From NCBI GenBank assembly GCA_900316315.1, contig ONCK01000004.1, positions 1 to 64,000 of the forward strand: a stretch of DNA of 64,000 bases, in the 5' to 3' direction. Below are positions 54,139-63,027 of the stretch, piece by piece. The DNA comes from an uncultured Prevotellaceae bacterium. GTDB taxonomy: Bacteria > Bacteroidota > Bacteroidia > Bacteroidales > Bacteroidaceae. The position numbers were made by a program, and so were the translations under genes. The notes beneath the pieces are model-generated. The model saw only the letters and a list, made by a program, of their open reading frames with translations, was not told the origin of the DNA and ran no database searches. Position 1 is the stretch's first letter, and the number at the start of each line of letters is the position of its first letter.

Positions 54139-55212
54139 ATGGAAAAAGTATTGCTCAGCGGGCTGACGCTCGAGGAACTGCAAGACGTGGCGGCACAGTT
54201 GGACTTGCCTAAGTTTGCCGGCCGTCAGATGGCGCAGTGGCTATATGGCAAGCAGATATTTGATATCAGCGAGATGACCAATCTTTCCAAGGCGGCCAGA
54301 GACAAGTTCGAAGCTCGCTTTGAGATTGGGCGGCGCAAGCCGATCGAGCAGATGACGTCTAAGGACGGCACGATTAAGTATCTCTTTCCTACGGCCCAAG
54401 GCAAACTGGTCGAGACCGTATATATACCGACCGAGGACCGGGCTACGCTCTGCGTCTCGTCGCAGGTGGGATGCAAGATGGGCTGTCGCTTTTGTATGAC
54501 GGGCCGTCAGGGCTTTGAAGCCCAACTGACGACTGGCGATATTCTCAATCAGATATACGCCCTGCCCGAATGGAACAAACTGACCAACATCGTATTTATG
54601 GGACAAGGCGAGCCCTTGGACAATATTGACGCGGTAATCAAGGCCTGTCACTTGCTGATGGCTCCCTACGGCATGGCATGGAGCCCCAAGCGCATCACAG
54701 TGTCTACCGTAGGCGATACGAGAGGACTGAAGCGCTTCCTCGAGGAGGTAGACTGCAATCTGGCCATCAGCCTCCATTTTGCGCTGCCGGAGGAGCGGAT
54801 TGAGTGGATGCCTGCTGAGAAGGCGTGGCCCATAACGGAGACGATACAACAGCTGAGGCAGTATGACTTTTGCCGCAATCTGGAGCGGGGCGAACTGCGG
54901 CAAGGGTCACACCAGCGACGTCTCTCCTTTGAATACATAGTCTTTGCGGGCCTCAATGACAGCCGCCGCCACTGTGATGCAATCCTCCGTCTGCTGGACG
55001 GGCTTGACTGTCGGGTCAACTTGATTCCCTTTCACTCGATACCTGACTCTCACTTTAAGCCCGCGACGATTGACCATATGAAGACGATGCGCGACTATCT
55101 CACCCAGCATGGCGTATACACGACTATCAGAGCGTCACGGGGACAGGATATCATGGCGGCCTGTGGATTGCTGACGACAGCTAAGAAGGAGAGGAAAAGA
55201 GAGGAGAAATAG
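54139..55212 (+). CDS. rlmN: 23S rRNA/tRNA adenine-C2 methyltransferase RlmN
   Basis: Radical-SAM enzyme that methylates A2503 of 23S rRNA and A37 of some tRNAs. The 357 residues contain the cluster motif CKMGCRFCMTGRQGF, FMGQGEPLDN, the SAM-binding TVSTVGDTRGL and the C-terminal methyl-carrying Cys in QDIMAACGLL. The N-terminal ~90 residues form the RNA-binding HhH-like domain (KFAGRQMAQWLYGKQIFDIS). The neighbouring pdxA gene is commonly found beside rlmN in Bacteroidales. Confidence 0.96.
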   Translation: MEKVLLSGLTLEELQDVAAQLDLPKFAGRQMAQWLYGKQIFDISEMTNLSKAARDKFEARFEIGRRKPIEQMTSKDGTIKYLFPTAQGKLVETVYIPTEDRATLCVSSQVGCKMGCRFCMTGRQGFEAQLTTGDILNQIYALPEWNKLTNIVFMGQGEPLDNIDAVIKACHLLMAPYGMAWSPKRITVSTVGDTRGLKRFLEEVDCNLAISLHFALPEERIEWMPAEKAWPITETIQQLRQYDFCRNLERGELRQGSHQRRLSFEYIVFAGLNDSRRHCDAILRLLDGLDCRVNLIPFHSIPDSHFKPATIDHMKTMRDYLTQHGVYTTIRASRGQDIMAACGLLTTAKKERKREEK

Positions 55213-55300
55213 AAACTTTTTCCTCTGCAGGCCGGCACCTCGCAAAAAAATAGTAATTTTACACCCTTAAAAGTGCGAATCTAAGATTGTATACATACAA

Positions 55301-56392
55301 ATGGAAAAAAAATTGATAAGAGTCGGCATTACTCAAGGTGACTTGGCAGGTGTCGGATATGAAATCATACTTAAGACCTTTGCAGATCAGACCATGTGCG
55401 ATATGTGTATCCCCGTTGTATATGGCATGTCGCGCGCAGCTCTGTTTTATCGCAATCAGCTTGGGCTGGCGACCAACTTCACTGTCGTCCAGAGCCCAGC
55501 AGAGGCGCAGCCGGGTAGACTCAATCTTATCAACTGCTCGGATGAGGATATCAAGATTTCTCCTGGATACGGCTCCGCGGAGAGCGGACATGCTGCTCTC
55601 GTTGCCCTGCAGCGTGCAGTCGAGGATATGAAGCAAGGGAATATTGACGTGTTGGTTACAGCTCCAATCAACAAAAATCAGATACACAGCGACGAATTTG
55701 AGTTTACCGGCCATACCGAATACCTCCAGCATGAGCTCGGCGAGGGAAAGGAGGCACTGATGATCTTGATGAGTCCAGTAACCAAAGTCGCGCTTGTCAC
55801 CACTCATTTGCCCGTAAGTGAGATCGCGAAGGCCATAACCAAGGAGCGGGTGGAGCGCAAGATCGAGATATTTAATAAGTCCCTGAACCAAGACTTTACG
55901 ATATCGATGCCACGCATAGCCGTACTCTCGCTTAATCCTCATGCCGGCGATGGAGGACTGCTGGGCAAGGAAGAAGAGGAAGTCATCCAGCCCGCTATCG
56001 CAGAGATGCAGGGCAGAGGAGTCAAGTGCTTCGGCCCCTATGCTGCCGATGGATTCTTTGGCGCCGGATTGTACAGCCGTTTTGACGGCGTCTTGGCGAT
56101 GTACCATGACCAGGGCTTGGCTCCCTTCAAGGCCTTGAGTGGCGAGGACGGCGTCAACTTTACTGCCGGTCTGCCTATAGTCCGTACTTCACCTGATCAT
56201 GGCACTGCTTATGACATTGCCGGAAAAGGCGAGGCCGATGAAAACTCCTTCCGCCAGGCTGTCTACGTGGCTATAGACGTGTGGATCAATCGACAGCATG
56301 ACCGCGAGGCCTATGCCAATCCGATGAAAATCCAAGAGCTTAGAGAACACGAGAACCGTGGCTCACGCCGCGAAGAGACACTTCAGGTATAA
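55301..56392 (+). CDS. pdxA: 4-hydroxythreonine-4-phosphate dehydrogenase PdxA
   Basis: Oxidises 4-phosphohydroxy-L-threonine in vitamin B6 synthesis; needs NAD and a divalent metal. The 363 residues show GITQGDLAGVGYEIILKTF, the metal-binding His segments GHTEYLQHEL and LNPHAGDGGLLGKEE, YHDQGLAPFKAL, and a late TSPDHGTAYDIAGKGEAD. It is full length. The next gene starts 12 nt after its stop, so pdxA may be cotranscribed with the lipid head-group genes, although no biochemical link is evident. Confidence 0.94.
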   Translation: MEKKLIRVGITQGDLAGVGYEIILKTFADQTMCDMCIPVVYGMSRAALFYRNQLGLATNFTVVQSPAEAQPGRLNLINCSDEDIKISPGYGSAESGHAALVALQRAVEDMKQGNIDVLVTAPINKNQIHSDEFEFTGHTEYLQHELGEGKEALMILMSPVTKVALVTTHLPVSEIAKAITKERVERKIEIFNKSLNQDFTISMPRIAVLSLNPHAGDGGLLGKEEEEVIQPAIAEMQGRGVKCFGPYAADGFFGAGLYSRFDGVLAMYHDQGLAPFKALSGEDGVNFTAGLPIVRTSPDHGTAYDIAGKGEADENSFRQAVYVAIDVWINRQHDREAYANPMKIQELREHENRGSRREETLQV

Positions 56393-56404
56393 GACCAGAT
56401 AGGG

Positions 56405-57115
56405 ATGAAGTTTGCAATCATTGCAGCCGGAGAAGGATCCCGACTCAAGGAGGAGGGCGTACACGAAGACAAACCCTTGGTACGGCTCTGCGGCGAACCG
56501 ATGATCGATCGCCTAATACGAATCTTCAGAGATCAGGGGGCTACAGAGATTGTGACCATCGTCAACGCTCGTATGCCGGAAGTCGTGGCGCATGTAAGCA
56601 AGATAGCTGAGAAGACCAAGGGTACAGCGTGCCCCCTCAGGCTGGTAGTCAAGTCCACGCCCAGCTCGATGCACAGCTTCTACGAGATTAGTCCGATGCT
56701 GACGGATGCTCCCTTTTGCCTGACCACAGTAGACACTATCTTTAGAGAAGATGACTTCGCCAAATACGTGGCCACATTCAGCAAGTCTGACGTGGACGGC
56801 ATGATGGCCGTGACAGACTATATCGATGACGAAAAACCTCTCTACGTGGGGACGGACATGGAGATGCGGATCACGGGCTTTTATGACGACAAGCGAGATT
56901 GCAGATACATATCAGGTGGTATTTATGCGCTCAAGCCTAAGGCTCTGGACACGCTGCGAAAGTGTATCGATGAGGGGCAAAGCCGCATGCGCAATTTTCA
57001 GCGCCAACTCGTCACGGACGGTATTCGCCTACAGGCTTATGCCTTCCCCAAGATACTTGATGTGGACCATGCAGAGGATATCCGTAAGGCGGAGCAATTC
57101 TTAACTTCCAAGTAA
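56405..57115 (+). CDS. Nucleotidyltransferase (LicC/IPCT-like NTP transferase)
   Basis: Activates a phosphorylated alcohol or sugar with a nucleoside triphosphate. The 236 residues start with the NTP-binding loop IIAAGEGSRLKEEGV and Lys in EDKPLVRLCGEPMID, then LTTVDTIFREDDF with the metal Asp, YISGGIYALKP and a C-terminal DVDHAEDIRKAEQFL. It belongs with cytidylyltransferases for choline-P, 2-aminoethylphosphonate or inositol-1-P rather than long hexose-1-P enzymes. Position, directly abutting an ATP-grasp gene (0 nt) and one gene from a CDP-alcohol phosphotransferase, suggests it makes a CDP-linked head-group donor. The alcohol itself cannot be fixed from sequence. Confidence 0.82.
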   Translation: MKFAIIAAGEGSRLKEEGVHEDKPLVRLCGEPMIDRLIRIFRDQGATEIVTIVNARMPEVVAHVSKIAEKTKGTACPLRLVVKSTPSSMHSFYEISPMLTDAPFCLTTVDTIFREDDFAKYVATFSKSDVDGMMAVTDYIDDEKPLYVGTDMEMRITGFYDDKRDCRYISGGIYALKPKALDTLRKCIDEGQSRMRNFQRQLVTDGIRLQAYAFPKILDVDHAEDIRKAEQFLTSK

Positions 57116-58003
57116 ATGATGTATAAGGCATACGGTATCACCAGAGCAGCGGAATTTTCTCCAAACTCCGATGATCTCACAATCATAAGCAAGGTGGCTG
57201 CATGCTTACGCTTACATGACTGCGAGACCTCTCTCTTGGATGAAAAGGATGTCGATGGGATTGCTTCTATATGTGTGTCGAACGGCGACAAACCGGATGC
57301 TGTCTTTACAATGGCCCGCAGCCCGCGTACACTGAGCGTGCTTGATCATCTGGAAAGCCAAGGAATACTTGTCATCAACAGCCCCCGGGGCGTACGCAAC
57401 TGTTTGCGTCCAACTATCACCCGGCTTATGCAAGACCATGACGTGCCTATACCCCCAAGCATCCTGCTTGATGCCGACAAGATGGATATTCTGAGACTTG
57501 CGGATTTCCCTTTACACTATCCGCTGTGGCTCAAGCGAGGCGACGCCTCGGCGCAACAGAAAGATGACGTATGCTTTGTAAATGATGCAAAGGCTCTTGC
57601 TGAGGCATGGGAGCGTTTTCTGCAGAGAGGCATCCGGTCGGCTACTGTATCGGAGCATGTCAAGGGAGACGTAGTCAAATATTATGGTGTGGCGGGCACG
57701 CCTTTTATATATTGGTACTATCCTACACTGGGCCAGATACACGGTAAGTTTGGCTTGGAACGCATCAACGGCTATGCCCATCAGTATCCGTTTGATATAC
57801 ATCGGCTCAAGCAATTGGCCGACAGTGTGGCTGTGCTGTCAGATACTCCTGTCTATGGGGGAGACTGCATTGTGGACAGTGAGGGTCAGATATACATGAT
57901 AGACTTTAACGACTGGCCTAGCTTTTCCCGCTGTAGCGATGAAGCGGCAGAGGCTATCGCCCACTATATTCTGCTCCAAATAAACGCAAATGGAAATCAC
58001 TAA
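57116..58003 (+). CDS. ATP-grasp domain protein, possible inositol-phosphate kinase-like
   Basis: The 295 residues have the ATP-grasp layout: an N-terminal domain ending at LVINSPRGVRNCLRP, an ATP-lid strand with Lys in YPLWLKRGD, the adenine-contacting strand ATVSEHVKGDVVKYYGV, and the metal/phosphate end GGDCIVDSEGQIYMIDFNDW followed by PSF. ATP-grasp enzymes form an acyl-phosphate and ligate an amine, or, in the ITPK family, phosphorylate inositol phosphates. The IDxNxxP ending resembles both RimK/LysX and ITPK; the Asp-Trp-Pro form is closer to ITPK in my judgement. It overlaps the next gene by 14 nt. Confidence 0.75.
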   Translation: MMYKAYGITRAAEFSPNSDDLTIISKVAACLRLHDCETSLLDEKDVDGIASICVSNGDKPDAVFTMARSPRTLSVLDHLESQGILVINSPRGVRNCLRPTITRLMQDHDVPIPPSILLDADKMDILRLADFPLHYPLWLKRGDASAQQKDDVCFVNDAKALAEAWERFLQRGIRSATVSEHVKGDVVKYYGVAGTPFIYWYYPTLGQIHGKFGLERINGYAHQYPFDIHRLKQLADSVAVLSDTPVYGGDCIVDSEGQIYMIDFNDWPSFSRCSDEAAEAIAHYILLQINANGNH

Positions 58004-58934
58004 AGACGATATCAAGGCTACTTACAAATCCAGCGACACCGAGGAGTGGCTGGATGTGCACTTCACACGTCCTATCGGCTATCTGTGGACGCTCTTCTTC
58101 AATCATTTCAATGTACATCCCAATGTTGTGACAGTGTTGTCTATCTTTTTGGGCATGGCAGCCGGGTTGATGTTTTATTATCCTGACTTGCTGCATAATG
58201 TGATAGGAGTGCTGCTGCTCATGTGGGCAAATTTTTACGACAGTTGTGATGGCCAGCTGGCCAGACTCACGGGTAAGAAGACAAGATGGGGCCGTATGCT
58301 TGATGGATTTGCAGGAGATTTGTGGTTTCTTGTTATCTACATAGCGATATGCCTTCGCCTATACGACCAGCCTATTCCTTTTACGAGTATTCGGTGGGGA
58401 ATATGGATATTTATGCTTGCCATTGTGTGCGGCACGCTGATGCACTCTCGCCAGTGCCAGCTTGCAGACTATTACCGCAACATACACATGTATTTCCTCA
58501 AAGGCGCAAGCAGCGAACTTGACACTTCTGCCAAACAGACCGAGATACGCAATGCGACGCCAAAGAAAGGCAACTTCTGGTGGCGTGCTTTCTTGTGGGG
58601 ATATGCGAGATATACACGCAGTCAGGAACGTATGACGCCAAAATTCCAGGCATTGTTTCACTACATCAATGAAAAGCAAGAAGGCAAGGTTAGCGATCAG
58701 TTTTGCGCCGACTTCCGCAAGGAGAGCCTTCCGTTGATGAAGTACGCCAATATCCTGACATTCAATTGCCGAGCCTTGACGCTCTATATCGGATGCTTGC
58801 TCAATATCCCATGGCTCTATCTGCTGGTGGAACTGACGCTCTTTACGCTGCTGGCGGAGTACATGCGCCATCGTCATGAGACCATGTGTGCCCATTTCCT
58901 TGAGTTGCTCCAACAGGGGCAGTACAAAGCTTAA
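57990..58934 (+). CDS. CDP-alcohol phosphatidyltransferase family protein
   Basis: Inner-membrane enzyme that displaces CMP from a CDP-activated group by an alcohol. The 314 residues have about six membrane helices. The signature reads D-S-C-DG-x2-AR-x8-G-x3-D, then Asp after four residues (YDSCDGQLARLTG, WGRMLDGFAGD). The canonical last spacing is three, so there is one extra residue. A large cytoplasmic loop (RNATPKKGNFWWRAFLWGYA) interrupts the later helices. The long N-terminal ~35 residues and the big loop fit head-group transferases rather than PgsA. Neighbours suggest the donor comes from the nucleotidyltransferase two genes upstream. Confidence 0.85.
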   Translation: MEITKDDIKATYKSSDTEEWLDVHFTRPIGYLWTLFFNHFNVHPNVVTVLSIFLGMAAGLMFYYPDLLHNVIGVLLLMWANFYDSCDGQLARLTGKKTRWGRMLDGFAGDLWFLVIYIAICLRLYDQPIPFTSIRWGIWIFMLAIVCGTLMHSRQCQLADYYRNIHMYFLKGASSELDTSAKQTEIRNATPKKGNFWWRAFLWGYARYTRSQERMTPKFQALFHYINEKQEGKVSDQFCADFRKESLPLMKYANILTFNCRALTLYIGCLLNIPWLYLLVELTLFTLLAEYMRHRHETMCAHFLELLQQGQYKA

Positions 58935-58938
58935 TCAG

Positions 58939-60798
58939 ATGAAGTCGAAATACCGTAACATCTTCATTATATTTGGCTTGGCGGCAATCGTTATCATGCT
59001 GCTCAGCTTTGATATGGATTATGCTGAGCTTTGGGTTAATATTAGGAAGGCTGGGTACTGGTTTTTCGCAGTCGTGGGCGTCTGGGTCTTCATTTACTTG
59101 CTCAATACGGCCTCTTGGTACACTTTGATCAAGCACGGCGGCCCGGATACACCCGTTTCCTTCTGGCGAGTGTACAAGCTGTCTATCTCCGGATTTGCTC
59201 TCAACTATGCTACCCCAGGAGGCTTGATGGGCGGTGAGCCCTATCGTATCATGGAACTTGCGCCTCTGCTAGGCGTACAGCGCGCCACGTCGAGCGTAGT
59301 GCTCTATGTGATGATGCATATATTCACCCACGTATGTTTCTGGCTCTCCTCTGTGCTGCTCTACATCGCTGTCTATGCTGTCAGTGTAGAGATGGGATTT
59401 TTGTTGGCCCTGATTAGCGCCTTTTGTCTGCTGGCTATTTATTTCTTCCTCAAAGGCTATCGCAGTGGCATGGTCGTTAAGACCTTTTCGCTCTTACAGC
59501 GTTTGCCTTGGATCAAAGACTGGGCACGGAATTTCTACGCCCGTAAGCGGGAGGACTTGGAAAAGATCGACTCACAAATCTCTGTGCTCCATGGACAAGG
59601 CACGCGGACGTTTATTAAGTCCTTCTGTTTTGAATTTGGCGCCCGTTTTCTGACTTGTGCAGAGATATATTTTATCCTCAAGATTCTGACTCCTCATGTC
59701 AACTTTGTAGACTGTATCCTCATCATGGCATTTACGTCATTGTTTAGCAATATCTTCTTCTTCTCGCCCATGCAGCTTGGCGCTCGGGAAGGAGGATTTG
59801 CCCTGGCAGTAAGTGGGCTGTCGCTTTCCGGAGCTTTCGGCGTATATGCCAGTCTCATCACGCGAGTCAGAGAACTGATATGGATTATGATAGGTGTAGC
59901 CCTAATGAAGGTGGGCAACCTTAAGAATCCAAGCAAATCAGATGCTGCACAGACAAATGCCGATACATTAGGAGCGCTACCGGATCAAGCCGAGGCAAGA
60001 CACGAGCTTGCCCAGACGGGAAGCACGCTAGTTGCGACCAAGGCTGGACTGGAGAAGACGGATGGAGAAATATGCATACGCGGACTCCTACTTGATTATG
60101 GCGGCACAATTGACTCAGGAGGCCGCCACTGGGCCAATGTGATCTGGGAAGGATATCAGGCTGCAAAGGTGCCGGTAAGTGAAAAAGATTTCCGAGAGGC
60201 ATATGTATACGCAGAGCGCTATCTTGCAGCCCATCCGGTGGTGCTGCCGGAGGATGATTTTCATACCTTGTTGGATAAGAAGGTGAGGATCGAATTGCGC
60301 CATCTTGAAGAGACAAAAGGAGGCGCATGGGTAGACAAGGCGGAGGAGGTGGCTGCTTACTGCTACCAGTATGCACGTAAGGAAACTCGTAAGGTCTCAA
60401 AGGTGCTTGAGCAGTTGTGCAAGAAGTATCATATGGTGATGGTAACCAACTTCTACGGCAATATGCATGCTGTCTTGCGCGACTTTGGCCTTGACCGGTA
60501 CTTTGAACATATTGTGGAGTCGGCAGTAGTCGGCGTGCGCAAACCAGATCCAGCTATATGGAAGATGGGCGTTGAGGCTCTTGGACTGCCGGCTGGCGAG
60601 GTGTGTGCCATGGGAGATAGCTTTGACAAGGATATTGAGTCCTCTCACAGCGCAGGATGCCATACAATTTGGCTCAAAGGCGAGGAGTGGAAGCCCAAGC
60701 AGCATGATGAAAAACTACCTGACGCTATCATTACGGATATCGAGCAGCTGCCCTCTGCTTTGTTAGGTCTAACAGGAGAGCGAACTGATAGTAGATGA
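58939..60798 (+). CDS. Flippase-like (LPG synthase TM/UPF0104) protein fused to HAD hydrolase
   Basis: Two-part protein of 619 residues. Residues about 1-335: eight or so membrane helices of the lysylphosphatidylglycerol-synthase TM family (NYATPGGLMGGEPYRIMELA; MQLGAREGGFALAVSGLS), a family that includes lipid flippases. Residues about 375-610: a HAD hydrolase with motif I LLDYGGTIDSGG, motif II MVMVTNFYGN, motif III ESAVVGVRKPDP and motif IV AMGDSFDKDIES. Motif I has Gly where phosphatases usually have the second Asp. A Lys/Ala/Gly linker joins them. It starts 4 nt after the phosphotransferase. A combined head-group dephosphorylase and flippase is a reasonable guess. Confidence 0.85.
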   Translation: MKSKYRNIFIIFGLAAIVIMLLSFDMDYAELWVNIRKAGYWFFAVVGVWVFIYLLNTASWYTLIKHGGPDTPVSFWRVYKLSISGFALNYATPGGLMGGEPYRIMELAPLLGVQRATSSVVLYVMMHIFTHVCFWLSSVLLYIAVYAVSVEMGFLLALISAFCLLAIYFFLKGYRSGMVVKTFSLLQRLPWIKDWARNFYARKREDLEKIDSQISVLHGQGTRTFIKSFCFEFGARFLTCAEIYFILKILTPHVNFVDCILIMAFTSLFSNIFFFSPMQLGAREGGFALAVSGLSLSGAFGVYASLITRVRELIWIMIGVALMKVGNLKNPSKSDAAQTNADTLGALPDQAEARHELAQTGSTLVATKAGLEKTDGEICIRGLLLDYGGTIDSGGRHWANVIWEGYQAAKVPVSEKDFREAYVYAERYLAAHPVVLPEDDFHTLLDKKVRIELRHLEETKGGAWVDKAEEVAAYCYQYARKETRKVSKVLEQLCKKYHMVMVTNFYGNMHAVLRDFGLDRYFEHIVESAVVGVRKPDPAIWKMGVEALGLPAGEVCAMGDSFDKDIESSHSAGCHTIWLKGEEWKPKQHDEKLPDAIITDIEQLPSALLGLTGERTDSR

Positions 60799-60816
60799 TC
60801 CCTAATCGGGCGTGTT

Positions 60817-63027
60817 ATGAAAAGACCTATCCCCGTATATATCAGAACGGCAATCGTTAGCCTGCTGATGCTGACGCTCTCCGTCATACCCTCGAACAGT
60901 CGGCTCAAAGTCGGCGTTGTGTTGAGTGGAGGCGGCGCCAAGGGGATGGCACATATTGGGGTACTCAAGGTACTTGAGCAAAACGGCATACCCATAGACT
61001 ATATAGTCGGTACAAGCATGGGCTCTATCATTGGCGGGCTCTATGCCATCGGCTATTCTCCTGACCAGCTCGACAGCCTTGTGAGGGCACAAGACTGGAC
61101 AACACTGCTGACAGACAAAACAGCCCGTTCGGAACAGACACTGTCTGAGCGCGAGGATGATGCCCGATACCTGTACTCCCTCAATTTTGGCAAAAATCTG
61201 AAAGGATCCTTGCCGCAAGGTATTATGAGCGGCCGAAACTTGGACAAAATGTTCAAGAAGCTCACTATAGGCTACCATCAAGCAGTAGACTTTGACTCTC
61301 TGACTACGCCTTTCGCCTGTGTAGCCACCAATGCCGTAAATGGCAGCGAGTATGTCTTTCATAGTGGTGTTTTGGCCCAGGCTATGCGCGCCAGTATGGC
61401 TATCCCCGGAGCCTTTAGCCCGGTACGTATCGACAGTATGGTGCTTGTCGACGGTGGCTTGGTCAACAATTTTCCAGCTGACGTGGCAAAGGCGATGGGA
61501 GCAGACGTGCTGATAGGAGTAGTATTTCAGAATAAGAAGGTTACAGCTTCGGATATGTCTTCAGTAGGTCAGATACTCAATAATATAGTCAATGTGGAGA
61601 CACGCAAGAAGCTCAGTGACAATCAAGCGATTTGCGATCTTGTGCTTCACGTTGACACCCGCGGCTTGGCCGTAGCCGATTTCACGCCAGCAGCTGTTGA
61701 CTCACTTATTCGCTATGGCACAGAGACGGCGCAAGCCCATGAAGCCGAAATACGGGCACTTAAGCCAAAAATCGGGGGTGAGGCTATGCCCCGTCGGATA
61801 CTCACGTCGCCTCCGTCTGACGAAGTTTTTCGTCTTGCATCTCTCCAATTGGATGGCGTAAATGAGGATGAGGCAAGGCAAATCCGCAAGTACTGCCATC
61901 TGGATACGACTACGGTACTCTCCTTTGAACAAATCGAGGATGTAGAGCGCAAGATTGTCGATGAAATGTCCTATACCGACGTGACCTATCGTCTTGACAA
62001 ACGAGAGGACGGCTATAAGCTTGTCTTTAATGTGGGCGAAAAGAAAAAAATCGGTATGCGACTTGGCGCGCGTCTTGACAATGAGGAGATTGCATCACTC
62101 TTGCTGGGGATCAGATACCACTTAAATACTTCTTTGCCGCAGACGATCGGGCTTATGGCACGACTAGGCAAACGCTCCTATGGACAGGCGCGCTATACAC
62201 TCGGAGCTGATCGGAAAAAGAATGCGAGTATCTACTACAGATTCGAGTACAACGATATCAATGCCTATGAGCATGGTAACCGAGCCTACAATGTAGTCTA
62301 CACGCTCAACAAGGTGGCACTCCTCTTCCAAAATGAAATGATACGGAATCTGAGAATGAGACTTGGATACGACTACTCATATTATACATTTCGTGATGTC
62401 CTAAGTAGCAAAGCTATTTTGCGTGGTGTAAGATCTACTCAATCTTTTAATGCCATGGCACGTATAGATTACGACTCTTATGATAAGATGCCTTTCCCCA
62501 ATTGTGGCAGCCACTTTATGGTGGACTATGGACTTCATAGTGACCGTTTCCTTATTCATTCCGGCAGTCACAGACCCTTTCATACGTTGGAGTACTATCT
62601 CCAACGTGTCATTCCGCTGGCAAGTGAGCGTCTGCGTCTGATACCTACAGTTTCTGGACGACACATTTTTGGCAAAAACTATTGGTATGTTTTGTCCAAT
62701 GTACTTGGCGGCCCCGATCCAGGTCACTATATGAGTGCACAGTTGCCTTTTCCCGGTATCGGTAATATGGAAATCGTTGAGCCAAACAATATCAATGTTT
62801 CCGCTCGGATCCGTGAGCGGATAGGACAGAAGTACTACGTATGGGCAGGCACTGCAATCGGCATGTTGAGCGATGAGGCCTACTCTATATTGCGCGGCCG
62901 CTATCTGTGGGGACTCACGTTAGGAGCCGGTATGAACAGCTTCTTAGGGCCCCTCAAGATAATGGGAGGCTATTCGACGCAAACCAAGAAGATCAATTTC
63001 TATATTGACTTTGGCTGGAATTTCTAG
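60817..63027 (+). CDS. Patatin-like phospholipase with outer-membrane barrel (type Vd-like)
   Basis: Lipid acyl hydrolase attached to a beta barrel. The 736 residues start with a signal-like helix (TAIVSLLMLTLSVI), then a patatin domain (about 28-300) with oxyanion loop GVVLSGGGAKG, nucleophile Ser67 in GTSMGS and Asp212 in VDGGLVNN. About 320-400 is a POTRA-like domain (LDGVNEDEARQIRKYCHLD), and 400-736 a 16-strand-type barrel ending in KINFYIDFGWNF with terminal Phe. This is the PlpD-like type Vd secretion layout, common in Bacteroidetes. It follows the lipid genes by 18 nt, so membrane-lipid turnover is an attractive but unproved role. Confidence 0.9.
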   Translation: MKRPIPVYIRTAIVSLLMLTLSVIPSNSRLKVGVVLSGGGAKGMAHIGVLKVLEQNGIPIDYIVGTSMGSIIGGLYAIGYSPDQLDSLVRAQDWTTLLTDKTARSEQTLSEREDDARYLYSLNFGKNLKGSLPQGIMSGRNLDKMFKKLTIGYHQAVDFDSLTTPFACVATNAVNGSEYVFHSGVLAQAMRASMAIPGAFSPVRIDSMVLVDGGLVNNFPADVAKAMGADVLIGVVFQNKKVTASDMSSVGQILNNIVNVETRKKLSDNQAICDLVLHVDTRGLAVADFTPAAVDSLIRYGTETAQAHEAEIRALKPKIGGEAMPRRILTSPPSDEVFRLASLQLDGVNEDEARQIRKYCHLDTTTVLSFEQIEDVERKIVDEMSYTDVTYRLDKREDGYKLVFNVGEKKKIGMRLGARLDNEEIASLLLGIRYHLNTSLPQTIGLMARLGKRSYGQARYTLGADRKKNASIYYRFEYNDINAYEHGNRAYNVVYTLNKVALLFQNEMIRNLRMRLGYDYSYYTFRDVLSSKAILRGVRSTQSFNAMARIDYDSYDKMPFPNCGSHFMVDYGLHSDRFLIHSGSHRPFHTLEYYLQRVIPLASERLRLIPTVSGRHIFGKNYWYVLSNVLGGPDPGHYMSAQLPFPGIGNMEIVEPNNINVSARIRERIGQKYYVWAGTAIGMLSDEAYSILRGRYLWGLTLGAGMNSFLGPLKIMGGYSTQTKKINFYIDFGWNF

